Origin: Nocardia bhagyanarayanae
Lineage (GTDB): Bacteria; Actinomycetota; Actinomycetes; Mycobacteriales; Mycobacteriaceae
Length of the DNA: 64,000 nucleotides
Direction: 5' to 3'
Assembly (NCBI RefSeq): GCF_006716565.1
Contig: NZ_VFPG01000001.1
Span: forward strand, 1,364,001-1,428,000
In this document: piece by piece, positions 1 to 9,241 of the stretch
Layout of the letters: each line of letters opens with the position of its first letter
Position numbering within the stretch: position 1 is the first letter of the stretch
The notes under the pieces: model-generated
Seen by the model: the letters and a program-made list of their open reading frames with translations, nothing else
Database searches by the model: none
Told to the model about the DNA's origin: nothing
Translations under genes and position numbers: made by a program

Positions 1-1
1 C

Positions 2-553
2 GCGACCGCCGCCGTGGCCGGCTATTCGGCGCTGGCCTTCCGCGGTTCCGATACGGCTTCCACCGATCTGGTGTTGGTCTTCGCCGCGGTGGCGCTCGCG
101 CTGCGGCCGATCACCGGGCACATGTCGCAGCAACCGTTCGGCTCGGTTCTCGCCGCCGTGCACGCGCTGGCGGCCGCGGCCTGGTTCGGCGTGCTGGTGG
201 CGCTCGCGCTGGTGGTTCGCACGCGCGGCGAGTGGGCGGCGACGCTGCCGAGGTATTCGGCGCTGGCGCTGCCGCTGATCGGAGTGGTGGCGGCGACCGG
301 CGTGGTGAACGGCATCGTCCGCCTCGGCGGCCTCGGACCGCTGCTGAGCACCGGGTACGGCCGCATCCTTCTGGCGAAGACCGCGGTGCTCGCCGGTCTG
401 TTCGTGCTCGGCTGGTGGTGGCGGCGCGGCTGGGTCCGCTTGGCCGCCGACCACCGGATGGACGCGGCGAGTTCGCTGCGCCGCGCGGTGCTCGAGGTGA
501 CCGTCATGGCCGTGGCCTTCGGTTTGGCGGCGACCCTGGCCGTCACGGCGTGA
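2..553 (+). CDS. CopD-domain copper-handling membrane protein, 3' part
   Basis: The gene enters the window from the left, so only about the last 183 residues are visible. They are strongly hydrophobic and form four to five membrane segments, with a Trp-rich stretch (GWWWRRGW) between the last two and a conserved PRYSALALPLIGVVAATG segment typical of CopD domains. Family members are inner-membrane proteins linked to copper uptake or resistance, often fused to or beside CopC. No copper-binding His/Met cluster is visible in this fragment, so the copper role rests on family resemblance only. It ends 37 bp before the next gene, which appears to have its own promoter. Confidence 0.75.
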   Translation, partial: ATAAVAGYSALAFRGSDTASTDLVLVFAAVALALRPITGHMSQQPFGSVLAAVHALAAAAWFGVLVALALVVRTRGEWAATLPRYSALALPLIGVVAATGVVNGIVRLGGLGPLLSTGYGRILLAKTAVLAGLFVLGWWWRRGWVRLAADHRMDAASSLRRAVLEVTVMAVAFGLAATLAVTA

Positions 554-590
554 TCGGCTGCCCCTTCGGAAACCCGTTACAGTTGCCCGC

Positions 591-1046
591 ATGACCGAAG
601 TGAAGATCGTGGAAGACTGTGCCGCGTCGGCCGAATCAGCGTTCCTGTACGTCAACGATTACCGGAACCTGCCGAGCTTCCTGCATGGCATCCAGTCCTT
701 CACTCCGGTCGGCGAGCAGACCGAGGGCGTCGGCGCCGTCTTCGACGGGCACATGAAACTCGGCCCCGCTTCCCTGCACTCGCGCGTCGAGGTGATCCGG
801 TGGGAGGAGAACTACGCCATCGGCATCAAGTCGATCAAGGGCTTCGAGATCGTGTCGACCTTCCTGTTCCACCCCAAGGGCGACGCGCTGTGCACCGTGG
901 ACGCCATCATCGATTACCGCGTGCCCGGCGGACTCGCGGGCAAGGCGCTCGGCAAGACCATCGAGCCGTTCGTCAAGATCGCGGTCAAGCACACCACCGA
1001 CAATCTCGTGAAGGAGATCGCCGCGTACCACGCCAGCCGCGCCTGA
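591..1046 (+). CDS. SRPBCC family protein
   Basis: A 151-residue soluble protein with the START/polyketide-cyclase (SRPBCC) helix-grip pattern: an N-terminal beta strand (TEVKIVEDCAASAESAF), a DYRNLPSF helix, a central series of strands, and a long C-terminal amphipathic helix. The fold binds hydrophobic ligands; the ligand here is unknown. The ATG lies seven bases after a TACAGT hexamer (578-583) and no ribosome binding site is visible, so the mRNA is probably leaderless. No catalytic residue can be assigned. Confidence 0.8.
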   Translation: MTEVKIVEDCAASAESAFLYVNDYRNLPSFLHGIQSFTPVGEQTEGVGAVFDGHMKLGPASLHSRVEVIRWEENYAIGIKSIKGFEIVSTFLFHPKGDALCTVDAIIDYRVPGGLAGKALGKTIEPFVKIAVKHTTDNLVKEIAAYHASRA

Positions 1047-1091
1047 CGCCCGGGAGCGCGAAAGCCGCACGGCCGGTGGGATGCTGAGAAC

Positions 1092-1472
1092 ATGAGCGAG
1101 CGCAGTACTCCGACCTTCGCCCAGCGAATCGGCTACATCTGGGGCCGCACGCTGCCCGCGTCGATGTCGGAGTGGGTGCGCGCGGACCTGACCGGTCCCG
1201 GCGCCACCCGCCGCTACCTGGTGCGCATCCTGGTCCCGATCATCCCGGTACTGAGCCTGTTTCTCCTGATGCCCGGCCCGCTGTGGATGGGCTTGGCGAT
1301 GATGGCGCTGCTCTATCTGCCGCTGATCTACTTCACGGTGGCGCTGATGTACGTGTATCGGCGCCACCGGCTGATCAAGCATGGACTCGATCCGGCGCTC
1401 GCCGACGCCGACGCCCGGGAACGGAGCGCCGCGGATCGACTGGCCTACGAACGCAAGCACGGCCGCGCCTGA
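1092..1472 (+). CDS. DUF5313 family membrane protein (copy 1)
   Basis: A 126-residue protein with an N-terminal polar region (TFAQRIGYIWGRTLP), two adjacent membrane segments around residues 48-88, and a charged tail with YRRHRLIKHGLDPALAD. The pattern matches the actinobacterial DUF5313 family, for which I know no function. A paralogue of the same length and order of motifs lies 83 bp downstream, so the two arose by tandem duplication. The C-terminal basic motif after the second membrane segment is the best-conserved part of the pair. Confidence 0.75.
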   Translation: MSERSTPTFAQRIGYIWGRTLPASMSEWVRADLTGPGATRRYLVRILVPIIPVLSLFLLMPGPLWMGLAMMALLYLPLIYFTVALMYVYRRHRLIKHGLDPALADADARERSAADRLAYERKHGRA

Positions 1473-1554
1473 GACTGGAAAACGCCTGGCCGCGGGCGAA
1501 TTCGTCGACATCCGACGGTGGCGGTGACTTATACCACAGGCATAGCCTGGATGC

Positions 1555-1932
1555 ATGAACAAACCCACATTCGGGCAACGAATCGCCTACGATCTGGGCC
1601 GCGAGCTCCCGGAGGAGCTGCACGAGTGGGTGGTCCACGACCTCGTCGGGCACGGGGCCATGGAGCGGTACCTGGTCCGGTTCATCGTGCCGATCATCCC
1701 GTTCTTCGCGCTGGTGCTGCTGTTCCCAGGGCCGATGCCGCTCAAGATCGGCATGATCGTGATGATGATCGTCCCGCTGGTCATTTTCACGGTGGCGTTG
1801 AGCTACGTGTGGCGCCGCTTCCGGCTCATCCAGCACGGCCTGAGTCCGGATCTGCTGGATCACGGCAGGATCTCCGACCGTGAGCGCGAGCGGTACGAAC
1901 TGCGCTATCGCCATCGCGAGGGCCAGACATAA
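1555..1932 (+). CDS. DUF5313 family membrane protein (copy 2)
   Basis: A 125-residue paralogue of the preceding gene. It shares the N-terminal TFGQRIAYDLGRELP-type motif, the EWV..DL.G.GA..RYLVR.IVPIIP block, two membrane helices and the WRRFRLIQHGLSPDLLD tail. The tail of copy 2 is rich in Arg and Glu. The space between the copies contains an AT-richer stretch (CTTATACCACAGG, about 1527-1539) that could hold a separate promoter. Function unknown; probably a small inner-membrane protein. Confidence 0.75.
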   Translation: MNKPTFGQRIAYDLGRELPEELHEWVVHDLVGHGAMERYLVRFIVPIIPFFALVLLFPGPMPLKIGMIVMMIVPLVIFTVALSYVWRRFRLIQHGLSPDLLDHGRISDRERERYELRYRHREGQT

Positions 1933-2022
1933 CCGCACCGAACCGGCGCGAGTAGCGACCGAGCTCACATCGAGCAACCGGCCGCGGCCACCGTTCGGCC
2001 CGCCACCCCTAAGCTGGCACCC

Positions 2023-2508
2023 GTGACCGAATCAGTGAACATTGCCACCGCCGATCTGGCCGACGAGATCGGCCCCGAGATCCGTAGCTGCGACACGCAG
2101 TTCATCCAATTCGGCGGCCGCGAGGTGTTCTCCGGGCGCATCACCACCATCCGCTGCTTCCAGGACAACCTGCTGGTCAAGCAGACGCTGAGCGAGCCGG
2201 GCAACGGCGCGGTGCTCGTCGTCGACGGCGGCGCCAGCGTGCACACCGCCCTGGTCGGCGACATCATCGCGGGCCGCGGTGTGGACAACGGCTGGGCGGG
2301 CGTGATCGTCAACGGCGCGGTGCGTGACTCGGCGATCCTGCGCACCCTCGACATCGGCATCAAGGCGCTGGGCACCAACCCCCGCAAGAGCACCCAGACC
2401 GGCAGCGGTGAGCGCGACGTGACCGTCGAGTTCGGCGGCGTCACCTTCGTGCCCGGCGAAATGCTCTACAGCGACCACGACGGCATCGTGGTGCGCGCCG
2501 AATCCTGA
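2023..2508 (+). CDS. rraA: RraA family protein (RNase E inhibitor-like / HMG aldolase-like)
   Basis: A 161-residue protein resembling RraA throughout: [16 protein letters not shown] at the N-terminus, the [20 protein letters not shown] core and the downstream VRDS motif that holds the conserved Arg-Asp pair. The family includes E. coli RraA, which binds and inhibits RNase E, and metal-dependent 4-hydroxy-4-methyl-2-oxoglutarate aldolases. The VNGAVRDS residues needed for aldolase chemistry are present, so either role is possible. The GTG start lies seven bases after TAAGCT (2010-2015), suggesting a leaderless transcript. It converges on the S4-domain gene, with only eight bases between their stop codons. 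Confidence 0.85.
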   Translation: MTESVNIATADLADEIGPEIRSCDTQFIQFGGREVFSGRITTIRCFQDNLLVKQTLSEPGNGAVLVVDGGASVHTALVGDIIAGRGVDNGWAGVIVNGAVRDSAILRTLDIGIKALGTNPRKSTQTGSGERDVTVEFGGVTFVPGEMLYSDHDGIVVRAES

Positions 2509-2516
2509 CCTGCTCG

Positions 2517-2738
2517 CTAGTCCGGAGCGACCCGCGCCTTGTGACCGGCGAGGGCGACCACATCGCCGACGTGCAACTGACGTCCGCGGCGTAGTTCGAC
2601 CTCGTCGTTCACCCGGACCAGGCCCGCGGCGATCACCGTCTTGGCCTCCGAACCGGACTCGATCAGGTTCGCCAGTTTCAGGAACTGGCCGAGCCGAATG
2701 ACGTCGTCATCAATCGGCACATCGACTGGATCCGACAT
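2517..2738 (-). CDS. Small S4-domain RNA-binding protein
   Basis: A 73-residue protein consisting of a single S4 domain: [20 protein letters not shown], then [18 protein letters not shown], then VGDVVALAG. This is the YaaA/RqcP-like stand-alone S4 type, which binds structured RNA in or near ribosomes. The open frame runs upstream to 3020 but the extra N-terminus is Arg-rich and low in complexity, so I place the start at the ATG at 2738; an ATG at 2747 is the alternative. It is divergent from lysX. Confidence 0.8.
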   Translation of the reverse strand: MSDPVDVPIDDDVIRLGQFLKLANLIESGSEAKTVIAAGLVRVNDEVELRRGRQLHVGDVVALAGHKARVAPD

Positions 2739-2854
2739 GGCGTACATCCTCGCGCCAGGAACCCCGGATCGCCAAACCGCCTTCCGCAACGGGGCCGCGA
2801 ACACGCGGCGCCGAAGGCGCTGCCATCGGGCGCGGCAAAGTAGAGACTGGGTTG

Positions 2855-5800
2855 GTGACTTCCACGCAAGCCGGTCCGCGCACCGAGATCGAACTACCGG
2901 CGGACAGACCGACACCACCGGTTCCGCACCGCGGGCACGGTCGGTTCGCTCAGGTCCCGCATATCGCGGGCACCGTGCTCGGCGTCTTCGCGGTGCTGTG
3001 CTTCCTGTGGAGCCTCTCACCCGCCCTGCGCTTCCTGACCCACGTGCCGCGTCGCTACATCGACGACTACTACTTCGACGCGCCCGACACCAACCTCATG
3101 TGGGCGCTGATCGTCGGCCTGCTCGCCGGCGCGATCGCCAGCCGGAAACGGATCGCCTGGTGGCTGCTCGTCGGCTATCTCGCGCTCTTCGCGGCGACCA
3201 ACGCACTGGAATTCGCCGCCGAGGGCAATATCGACGCGCTCGTCGCGATGATCGTGCAGCTCGGCGTGATCGGTGTGCTGATCGCCTCGTGGCGGGAGTT
3301 CTACACCAGGGTCCGCCGCGGCGCGGGCTGGAAGGCGCTCGGCGTACTGCTCGGTGGGCTGGCCGTGGGCTGCCTGCTCGGCTGGGCTCTCGTCGAGCTG
3401 TTCCCCGGCACATTGCCCGCGGGCTGGCAGCGGCCCGGCTGGGCGGTGTACCGGGTGACCGCGGCGATCCTGGTGGACAACGAGCACTTCGACGGTCATC
3501 CGCGTCCGTTCGTCAACTTCCTGCTCGGCCTGTTCGGCGCGCTCGCGTTGCTCGCCGCGGTGATCACCCTGCTGCGCTCGCAGCGCGCCGAGAACGCCAT
3601 GACCGGCCTGGACGAGTCCGCTATCCGCGGCCTGCTCGACCGCTCCGACGTGGACGATTCGCTCGGCTACTTCGCCACCCGCCGCGACAAGGCGGTGGTT
3701 TTCGCGCCCAGCGGAAAGGCCGCCGTCACCTACCGGGTGGAGCTGGGCGTCTGCTTGGCCAGCGGTGACCCGATCGGCGTCAGAGAGGCCTGGCCGCAGG
3801 CGATCGACGCCTGGCTGAAGCTGGCCGACCGATTCGGCTGGGCGCCCGCCGTCATGGGCGCCAGCGAACTCGGAGCCACCGCCTACCGCAGGGCCGGGCT
3901 CTCGGCACTGCGCCTCGGCGACGAAGCCATACTCGACACCAGGAACTTCTCGCTGGCGGGCCCGGAGCTCAAGCAGGTCCGCCAAGCCGCGAATCGACTA
4001 CGCAAGCACGGCATCTCGGTGCGCATCCGCCGTCATTCGGACATCCCCGCCGAGGAGTTCGCGCAGATCGTCGCCCGAGCCGACGCCTGGCGCGACACCG
4101 AGACCGAGCGCGGCTTCTCCATGGCGCTCGGACGACTGGGCGACCCCCTGGACGGCGACTGCCTGCTCGTCGAGGCGGTGAACCCGCAGGACCGGGTGCT
4201 CGGCATGCTGTCGCTGGTGCCGTGGGGCCGCACCGGCGCCTCGCTGGAGCTGATGCGCCGCGACCCGCAGAGCCCCAACGGCGTGATGGAGCTGATGATC
4301 TCGCAGCTGGCGCTGACCTCGGAGCAGCACGGCATCACCAAGGTGTCGCTGAACTTCGCGGTGTTCCGCTCGGTGTTCGAGGAGGGCGGACGGATCGGCG
4401 CGGGCCCGGTGCTCCGGCTCTGGCGCGGGGTGCTGCTGTTCTTCTCGCGCTGGTGGCAGCTGGAGGCGCTGTACCGCTCCAATGTGAAGTATCAGCCGCA
4501 CTGGGTGCCGCGGTTCTTCCTGTTCGAGGAGCGCAGGCAGCTGCCGAGGGTCGCGATGGCGAGCGGCCTGGCGGAAGGATTCCTGCCGCGCATCGGCAAA
4601 GACCCCGAGACCGCTGTGCACACCGGTCTGCACAGCGCGGTGCCGGACACCGTCACCGGACTGCACGCCGACGGCAGCGCCCCGGAAGCTCCGGAAACCG
4701 ATGTCGCCGAACAATTCCCGCGCCGCCCCGAGCAGGTGCGGGTGCGGATGGACAAACTGGACCGGTTGATCGCGGCGGGCATCGACCCCTATCCCGTCGC
4801 CTATCCCCCGACGCACACCGTGGCGGCCGCCCGGCGCTCGCCGCGCGGCACCACGGTCCGGGTGTGCGGCAGGCTGCTGCGCATCCGCGACTACGGCGGG
4901 GTGATCTTCGCGGTGCTGCGCGACTGGACCGACGACATCCAGCTGGTGATCGACCGCGACCGGGTCGGCGCCGAGCGCAGCGCGGAGTTCGGCGAGTACT
5001 TCGACCTGGGCGACCTGATCGAGGTGAGCGGGCAGATCGGGCGCAGCAGGCGCGGCGAGCTCTCGCTGCTCGCGGCCGACTGGCGGATGAACGGCAAATG
5101 CCTGCACCCGCTGCCGGACAAGTGGAAGGGCCTGGCCGATCCCGAGGCCAAGGTGCGCCAGCGCTACGTCGACATGGCCATCAGTCAGGAGTCCCGCGAC
5201 GTGCTCGCCAAGCGCAGCGCGGTGGTGCGCTCGCTGCGCGACTCGCTGAACTCCTGGGGCTATCTCGAAGTCGAGACGCCGATCCTGCAGCAGGTGCACG
5301 GCGGCGCCAACGCGACGCCGTTCGTCACCCACATCAACGCCTACGATCTGGACCTCTACCTGCGCATCGCTCCCGAGCTCTACCTGAAGCGGCTGTGCGT
5401 CGGCGGCATGGAGAAGGTGTTCGAGCTCGGCCGCACCTTCCGCAACGAGGGCGTCGACTTCAGCCACAATCCCGAGTTCACCATCCTCGAGGCGTACGAG
5501 GCGCACAGCGACTACGAGCGCATGATGCACACCTGCCGCCACCTGATCCAGAACGCCGCGCTGGCCGCCAACGGCGCCATGGTCGCGATGCGGCCGTCGG
5601 CCGACGGCTCGTTCGAGGCGGTCGACATCTCCGGTGAGTGGCCGGTGAAGACGGTGCACGGCGCGGTGTCGGAGGCCATCGGGTCCACCATCACGCCGGA
5701 GACCTCGGTGGCGGACCTGCGCGAGCTGTGCGACGCGGCCGCCATCCCGTACCAGCACGCCTGGGACGCGGGGCAGGTCGTGCTGGAAATGTATGAGCAC

Positions 5801-6178
5801 CTGGTGGAATCGCAAACCCAGGAGCCCACCTTCTACATCGACTTCCCCACCTCCGTGTCGCCGCTGACCCGCGCGCACCGCAGCATTCCCGGCGTCACCG
5901 AGCGCTGGGACCTGGTGGCGTGGGGCGTCGAACTCGGCACGGCCTACAGCGAACTCACCGATCCAATCGAACAGCGGCGCAGGCTGACCGAGCAGTCCAT
6001 GCTCGCGGCCAACGGCGATCCGGAGGCGATGGAGCTGGACGAGGACTTCCTGCAGGCGCTCGAACACGCCATGCCGCCCACCGGCGGTCTCGGCATGGGC
6101 GTCGACCGGATCGTCATGCTGATAACCGGCCGCAGCATCCGCGAGACGCTGCCGTTCCCGTTGGTGAAGCCGCGCTGA
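2855..6178 (+). CDS. lysX: Bifunctional lysylphosphatidylglycerol synthetase / lysyl-tRNA synthetase LysX
   Basis: A 1107-residue fusion. The N-terminal 230 residues hold about seven membrane helices. Next comes the MprF-type aminoacyl-transferase domain (from about 250, with [13 protein letters not shown] and [12 protein letters not shown]). From about 625 there is an OB-fold anticodon domain and a class II lysyl-tRNA synthetase core with motif 2 ([14 protein letters not shown]) and motif 3 ([17 protein letters not shown]). The synthetase charges tRNA-Lys and the membrane part transfers lysine to phosphatidylglycerol, which makes the membrane more positive and resistant to cationic peptides, as known for M. 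tuberculosis LysX. Length and order match that protein. The start is GTG 2855 or TTG 2852; a TAGAGACT element at 2841-2848 suits a leaderless start. A separate housekeeping lysS is expected elsewhere. Confidence 0.95.
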   Translation: MTSTQAGPRTEIELPADRPTPPVPHRGHGRFAQVPHIAGTVLGVFAVLCFLWSLSPALRFLTHVPRRYIDDYYFDAPDTNLMWALIVGLLAGAIASRKRIAWWLLVGYLALFAATNALEFAAEGNIDALVAMIVQLGVIGVLIASWREFYTRVRRGAGWKALGVLLGGLAVGCLLGWALVELFPGTLPAGWQRPGWAVYRVTAAILVDNEHFDGHPRPFVNFLLGLFGALALLAAVITLLRSQRAENAMTGLDESAIRGLLDRSDVDDSLGYFATRRDKAVVFAPSGKAAVTYRVELGVCLASGDPIGVREAWPQAIDAWLKLADRFGWAPAVMGASELGATAYRRAGLSALRLGDEAILDTRNFSLAGPELKQVRQAANRLRKHGISVRIRRHSDIPAEEFAQIVARADAWRDTETERGFSMALGRLGDPLDGDCLLVEAVNPQDRVLGMLSLVPWGRTGASLELMRRDPQSPNGVMELMISQLALTSEQHGITKVSLNFAVFRSVFEEGGRIGAGPVLRLWRGVLLFFSRWWQLEALYRSNVKYQPHWVPRFFLFEERRQLPRVAMASGLAEGFLPRIGKDPETAVHTGLHSAVPDTVTGLHADGSAPEAPETDVAEQFPRRPEQVRVRMDKLDRLIAAGIDPYPVAYPPTHTVAAARRSPRGTTVRVCGRLLRIRDYGGVIFAVLRDWTDDIQLVIDRDRVGAERSAEFGEYFDLGDLIEVSGQIGRSRRGELSLLAADWRMNGKCLHPLPDKWKGLADPEAKVRQRYVDMAISQESRDVLAKRSAVVRSLRDSLNSWGYLEVETPILQQVHGGANATPFVTHINAYDLDLYLRIAPELYLKRLCVGGMEKVFELGRTFRNEGVDFSHNPEFTILEAYEAHSDYERMMHTCRHLIQNAALAANGAMVAMRPSADGSFEAVDISGEWPVKTVHGAVSEAIGSTITPETSVADLRELCDAAAIPYQHAWDAGQVVLEMYEHLVESQTQEPTFYIDFPTSVSPLTRAHRSIPGVTERWDLVAWGVELGTAYSELTDPIEQRRRLTEQSMLAANGDPEAMELDEDFLQALEHAMPPTGGLGMGVDRIVMLITGRSIRETLPFPLVKPR

Positions 6179-6315
6179 GGATGTCGAAATCCCGTCGGCG
6201 CGAATGTCTCACGATGAGGGATTGCGATGGCGAAGGGTTAACGGCGGCCGAGTCGGGAAGATAACCTTTGAGATTCGGCCTCGGGAGGAGGAGGCCGATA
6301 CCTACGACGATCGGG

Positions 6316-6627
6316 ATGGGACATATGTACGTTGACCTGTTGACCAATGCCAGCCTGCTGGATCCGTCCGTGTGGGCGAGCCCGGACACCTGGACAACGA
6401 CGATGGAATACGCGGCCAAGAAAAAGAAGAAGAGCAACAACGGCCTGATCTTCGGCGGTATCTGCTGCCTGCTCGTCGTCATCGCCATCGCGGTGGGCAT
6501 CTACCTCCTGCTCAACAAGCGCAAGAAGAACGACCAGCAGCCCCCGACCGGCCAGCCGCCCTACGGCGCCCCGGGCCAGCCGCCCTACGGCCAGCCGGGG
6601 GGTCAGCCGCCTTACGGCCAACACTGA
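6316..6627 (+). CDS. Small single-pass membrane protein with Pro-Tyr-Gly tail
   Basis: An unrecognised protein. Its certain part begins near the ATG at 6403: a short Lys run (YAAKKKKKSNN), one membrane helix (IFGGICCLLVVIAIAVGIYL), then Lys/Arg-rich and PPYGxPGQ repeats to the end. Possible starts are TTG 6268, ATG 6316, ATG 6325 and ATG 6403. I give 6316 because a GGAGGAGGAGG tract lies upstream, although its spacing (about 20 bases) is not ideal. The topology suggests a membrane-anchored tail with repeated PPYG motifs, like the low-complexity tails of some actinobacterial adaptor proteins. A strong hairpin terminator follows at 6645-6676. Confidence 0.55.
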   Translation: MGHMYVDLLTNASLLDPSVWASPDTWTTTMEYAAKKKKKSNNGLIFGGICCLLVVIAIAVGIYLLLNKRKKNDQQPPTGQPPYGAPGQPPYGQPGGQPPYGQH

Positions 6628-6644
6628 TCGGCTCCGCCATTCGA

Positions 6645-6676
6645 AAAGCCCGGGCCGCGTAAGCAGCCCGGGCTTT
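6645..6676 (+). terminator. Hairpin terminator, 11-bp stem
   Basis: AAAGCCCGGGC (6645-6655) pairs perfectly with GCCCGGGCTTT (6666-6676) across a 10-base loop. It lies between the small membrane protein gene on the plus strand and the 3' end of the Uma2-type gene on the minus strand, so it can stop transcription from both sides. Confidence 0.8.
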
Positions 6677-6736
6677 CGTGTGCGGCGTGGAATCGGTTCG
6701 GTCGCACTGGGTCAGCGACCGAACCGATTCGCCCAG

Positions 6737-7315
6737 CTACATCCGGGCGATCTCGGTCAGGTCGATGTCGATATCGAACGGGACGCTCAGTCGCAACTTG
6801 TCGTGGTGGATGCCGGTCAGCGCGTATGTCCTTGTCGCCGGGTCGAGTTCGTACGCGTAGACGACCGGACGGCCGTCGATGTCCTCGACGCGCCAGAAAT
6901 GCATGATTCCGGCTTTCGCGTACAGATGCGGCTTGCGCTCTCGATCCCGAAATCGCGATTCGACCGACACAACCTCGACGGCCAGCACGACTTCCTCGGG
7001 GCGAAAGGTCGTCCGCTTGGTGTCGCCGCCGATGTTCGGGCGAACCACCAGAACATCCGGCTCCGGGCGCTGGTCTCGACCAAGCGTCACCGTCATCTCA
7101 CGCCGAACCCGCATATCGGCGGGCGCCAGGCGCCGCAGCACCGATTCGAGCAACGAGATGACCAGCATGTGGAACTCTGCCTGCGGGCTCACGAAGACAA
7201 GACTCCCGTCGATCAACTCGGTGTGCGGGGGCAGGTCGGGCAGGCGATCCAAATCCTCGGCCACGAACCCGCCGGGCGGCGGACGCAGCCATTGCGGGAA
7301 CGGTTCGACGGTCAT
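6737..7315 (-). CDS. Uma2 family (DUF820) PD-(D/E)XK nuclease-fold protein
   Basis: A 192-residue protein with the Uma2 pattern: an N-terminal helix (DLDRLPDLPPHTELIDGSL), a REMTVTLGRDQRPEPDVLVVRP segment holding the catalytic-type Asp, an EVVLAVEVVS strand holding the Glu-x-Val of a PD-(D/E)XK fold, and LYAKAGIMHFWRV. The family expanded in cyanobacteria and actinobacteria and is predicted to contain nucleases, but I know no established substrate. I start at ATG 7315 (MTVEPFPQW) because the frame upstream to 7375 is short and unlike the family. It stands alone. Confidence 0.75.
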   Translation of the reverse strand: MTVEPFPQWLRPPPGGFVAEDLDRLPDLPPHTELIDGSLVFVSPQAEFHMLVISLLESVLRRLAPADMRVRREMTVTLGRDQRPEPDVLVVRPNIGGDTKRTTFRPEEVVLAVEVVSVESRFRDRERKPHLYAKAGIMHFWRVEDIDGRPVVYAYELDPATRTYALTGIHHDKLRLSVPFDIDIDLTEIARM

Positions 7316-7487
7316 GGCTACGAGTATGTCACCGGATTCGATGCACTGTATGCAATGGCATTCACCGCATTGCACGCCAGAGCCGCAAGGGCGAAAGCCT
7401 GGGTTCGTAGCGGCCGCTCAGGCTCTCCGGCCGCCGACAGCGCCACCTGATCCGGAGCGCCGCGGGAGCGTGCGGCAGAGTGGGGTG

Positions 7488-8099
7488 GTGCAGTTGATTC
7501 TCGTTCGCCATGCTCAGCCGGTTCGGGTGTCGAATGCGGCCGGGCCCGCCGATCCGGAGTTGTCGGAGGTGGGGCGGGAGCAGGCGGAGCGGGTGCCGGG
7601 GGCGTTGAGCCAGCATCGGATCGCGCGGGTGCTGAGCAGTCCGCAGCGGCGGGCGCGGGAGACGGCGGCGCCGACGGCCGCCAAGCTGGGGCTGCCGGTC
7701 GAGATCGTGGACGGTCTCGCCGAATACGACCGCGACCTACCCGCCTACATTCCGATCGAGGACGCCAAGCTGGAGTTCCGCGACACCTACGACCGGATCA
7801 AGGCCGGGTACCTGCCCGAGCAGATCGACGGTCCCGCGTTCGTGCACCGGGTGCGCGAGGTCGCGACCGAGATCGCCGCGAACACCGACCCGGCCGACAC
7901 CGTGCTCGCCTTCGCGCACGGCGGCGTGATCAACGTGCTGCTCCAAGAGGTGCTCGGCCTGCCGCGGCCGCTGACCTTCCCGATCGACTACTGCTCGATC
8001 ACCCGAATCCTGTTCTCCCGCACCGGCCGCCGCACCGCCGCCACGGTGAACGAGAACGGGCACGTGTGGGACCTGTTGCCTCGCAACATCGGCCGCTGA
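7488..8099 (+). CDS. Histidine phosphatase superfamily protein
   Basis: A 203-residue protein. The first strand leads into the catalytic LVRHAQP motif (residues 5-11), followed by the LSxxGREQAERV helix, SSPQRRARETA, and a C-terminal FAHGGVINVLL motif with the second catalytic His. These are the phospho-His, Arg and acid/base elements of phosphoglycerate-mutase-like phosphatases. The substrate cannot be told from sequence. Start: two adjacent GTG codons (7485 and 7488) give the usual strand directly before the RHA motif; I use the second. The much longer open frame upstream is a shadow of the Uma2 gene on the other strand. Confidence 0.85.
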   Translation: MQLILVRHAQPVRVSNAAGPADPELSEVGREQAERVPGALSQHRIARVLSSPQRRARETAAPTAAKLGLPVEIVDGLAEYDRDLPAYIPIEDAKLEFRDTYDRIKAGYLPEQIDGPAFVHRVREVATEIAANTDPADTVLAFAHGGVINVLLQEVLGLPRPLTFPIDYCSITRILFSRTGRRTAATVNENGHVWDLLPRNIGR

Positions 8100-8181
8100 T
8101 TCACAGGAACACCCCGCCGTTCACAGCCGACTACCAGTCTCGTCGCACCGCGGTCACAGCGCCGCCGCCTTCGATAGGAGT

Positions 8182-8202
8182 CGTGAGTCACCGCGACTCA
8201 CG
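8182..8202 (+). promoter_or_regulatory. Leader inverted repeat of secreted-protein gene 1
   Basis: CGTGAGTC (8182-8189) and GACTCACG (8195-8202) form a perfect 8-bp inverted repeat with a 5-base spacer, about 22 bases before the start codon and just before a GAGAGAAGGGA ribosome-binding region. The same element recurs before the paralogue (8851-8870). It could be an RNA hairpin in the leader or a protein operator. Confidence 0.6.
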
Positions 8203-8224
8203 CTCCGAGAGAAGGGAATTCCGA

Positions 8225-8563
8225 GTGCTTTCCAAGACGAACATGCGCCGGGGAGCGATCCGAGTCGCCGTGGCGGGCGCCCTGGTGACGATTCCGCTCG
8301 CCGCCGTGGCCGCCACCGCGAGCGCGGAAGCGCCCGCCGACGCCACCCAGGTGCAGCAGGTGTCGGAGGGCATCGTGCTCGAGGGCGCCGATGTCAGCCG
8401 TCCGCATCCGGGCGACGGGTTCCCCGGCAGGCCCGGCCCCGGTGGGCCGCGGGTCGAGTTCCGCGGTCCCGAGCACGACTTCCCGGGCCACGACTTCCCG
8501 GGCCCCGGCCCGCGCATCCACCACCGGACGCTCCCGCCGACCGGCTCGTTCGGCAGCAGCTAG
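8225..8563 (+). CDS. Small secreted Gly/Pro/His-rich protein (copy 1)
   Basis: A 112-residue protein. Residues 1-35 form a signal peptide (NMRRGAIRVAVAGALVTIPL, ending near ATASAEA). The mature part is acidic, then Gly/Pro/His/Phe-rich with HPGDGFPGRPGPGGP and two FPGHDFPG-like repeats. No Cys and no known domain. Start: GTG 8225 follows GAGAGAAGGGAATTCC, a good ribosome binding site, and gives the same N-terminus as the paralogue. The mature protein looks intrinsically disordered. Function unknown. The gene and its leader are duplicated 0.67 kb downstream. Confidence 0.7.
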   Translation: MLSKTNMRRGAIRVAVAGALVTIPLAAVAATASAEAPADATQVQQVSEGIVLEGADVSRPHPGDGFPGRPGPGGPRVEFRGPEHDFPGHDFPGPGPRIHHRTLPPTGSFGSS

Positions 8564-8582
8564 CCACGGACCGTCACGACGG

Positions 8583-8612
8583 AGGCCACGTCCCGCGCGG
8601 GGAACGTGGCCT
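8583..8612 (+). terminator. Hairpin terminator, 9-bp stem
   Basis: AGGCCACGT (8583-8591) pairs with ACGTGGCCT (8604-8612) across 12 bases, 20 bases after the stop of the first small secreted-protein gene. Confidence 0.7.
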
Positions 8613-8892
8613 TCGCCGTTGGATCGTGCGGAACTCTCGCCCGCCCGCGGAATCGCAAGGCGGCCCACCTCCGTTAACGCCGGCGACAGATCGAGCCGAA
8701 CTCGTTGCCCCGCAATATCGCCCGCGTTATCGCAGGTCAGCGCGCCACCGTTAACAACGGCCGGAGGTTCGAAGGAACGACCCTCGCCTCACAGCCGAAT
8801 ACCAGACTCGTCCTATTCGGGTCATAGCACCGCGGCCTTCGATGGGAGTTCGTGAGTCAGCGCGACTCGCACTCTGAGAGAAGGAGTTCCGA
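8613..8892 (+). promoter_or_regulatory. Non-coding spacer with duplicated promoter/leader of copy 2
   Basis: No convincing gene. From about 8789 the sequence is a diverged copy of 8121-8224: CACAGCCGA.TACCAG, CTTCGAT.GGAGT, the GTGAGTC...GACTC repeat (8851-8870) and GAGAGAAGG just before the ATG. In copy 2 the repeat has one change (A to G) that turns a T:A pair into a T:G wobble, so the RNA stem is kept while the DNA palindrome is not. Confidence 0.6.
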
Positions 8893-9231
8893 ATGCTTTT
8901 CACATCGAACATGCGCCGAGTCGTGGTCCGGGTGGCCGTCGCGGGCGCGATGGTGACGATTCCGCTCGCCGCGGTGGCGGCGACAGCCGGTGCGCACGCG
9001 CCCGAGGCCGACGCCGCACGGGTTCGGCAGGCGACGGAGAGTCCAGCGCTGGAGCCCACGGACGTCAGCTATCCGCTTCATCCGGGAGATCACGGGTTCC
9101 CAGGTCGGCCGGGCCACCACGACATGGATTCGCACGGATCGGGCTACTCCGTCTACTCCACTTCTCCCGGCGCGGGGTCCCACACCGACCGGCAAGGGAT
9201 CCCGCCGGCCACGTCAGGCGACAGCGGCTGA
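8893..9231 (+). CDS. Small secreted Gly/Pro/His-rich protein (copy 2)
   Basis: A 112-residue paralogue of the gene at 8225. The signal peptide is nearly the same (NMRRVVVRVAVAGAMVTIPL), the mature N-terminus again has E-x-D/A-x-x-V-x-Q-x-x-E, and a HPGDHGFPGRPGHHD segment matches the first copy. The tails differ: this one is Ser/Tyr/Gly-rich and lacks the repeated FPGHDF units. The ATG follows GAGAGAAGGAGTTCCGA. Function unknown. Confidence 0.7.
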   Translation: MLFTSNMRRVVVRVAVAGAMVTIPLAAVAATAGAHAPEADAARVRQATESPALEPTDVSYPLHPGDHGFPGRPGHHDMDSHGSGYSVYSTSPGAGSHTDRQGIPPATSGDSG

Positions 9232-9241
9232 GCCGGCGACG

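Noticed and set aside
3998..6067. 689-residue minus-strand ORF
   Set aside because: Antisense to the synthetase half of lysX and with no recognisable domain.
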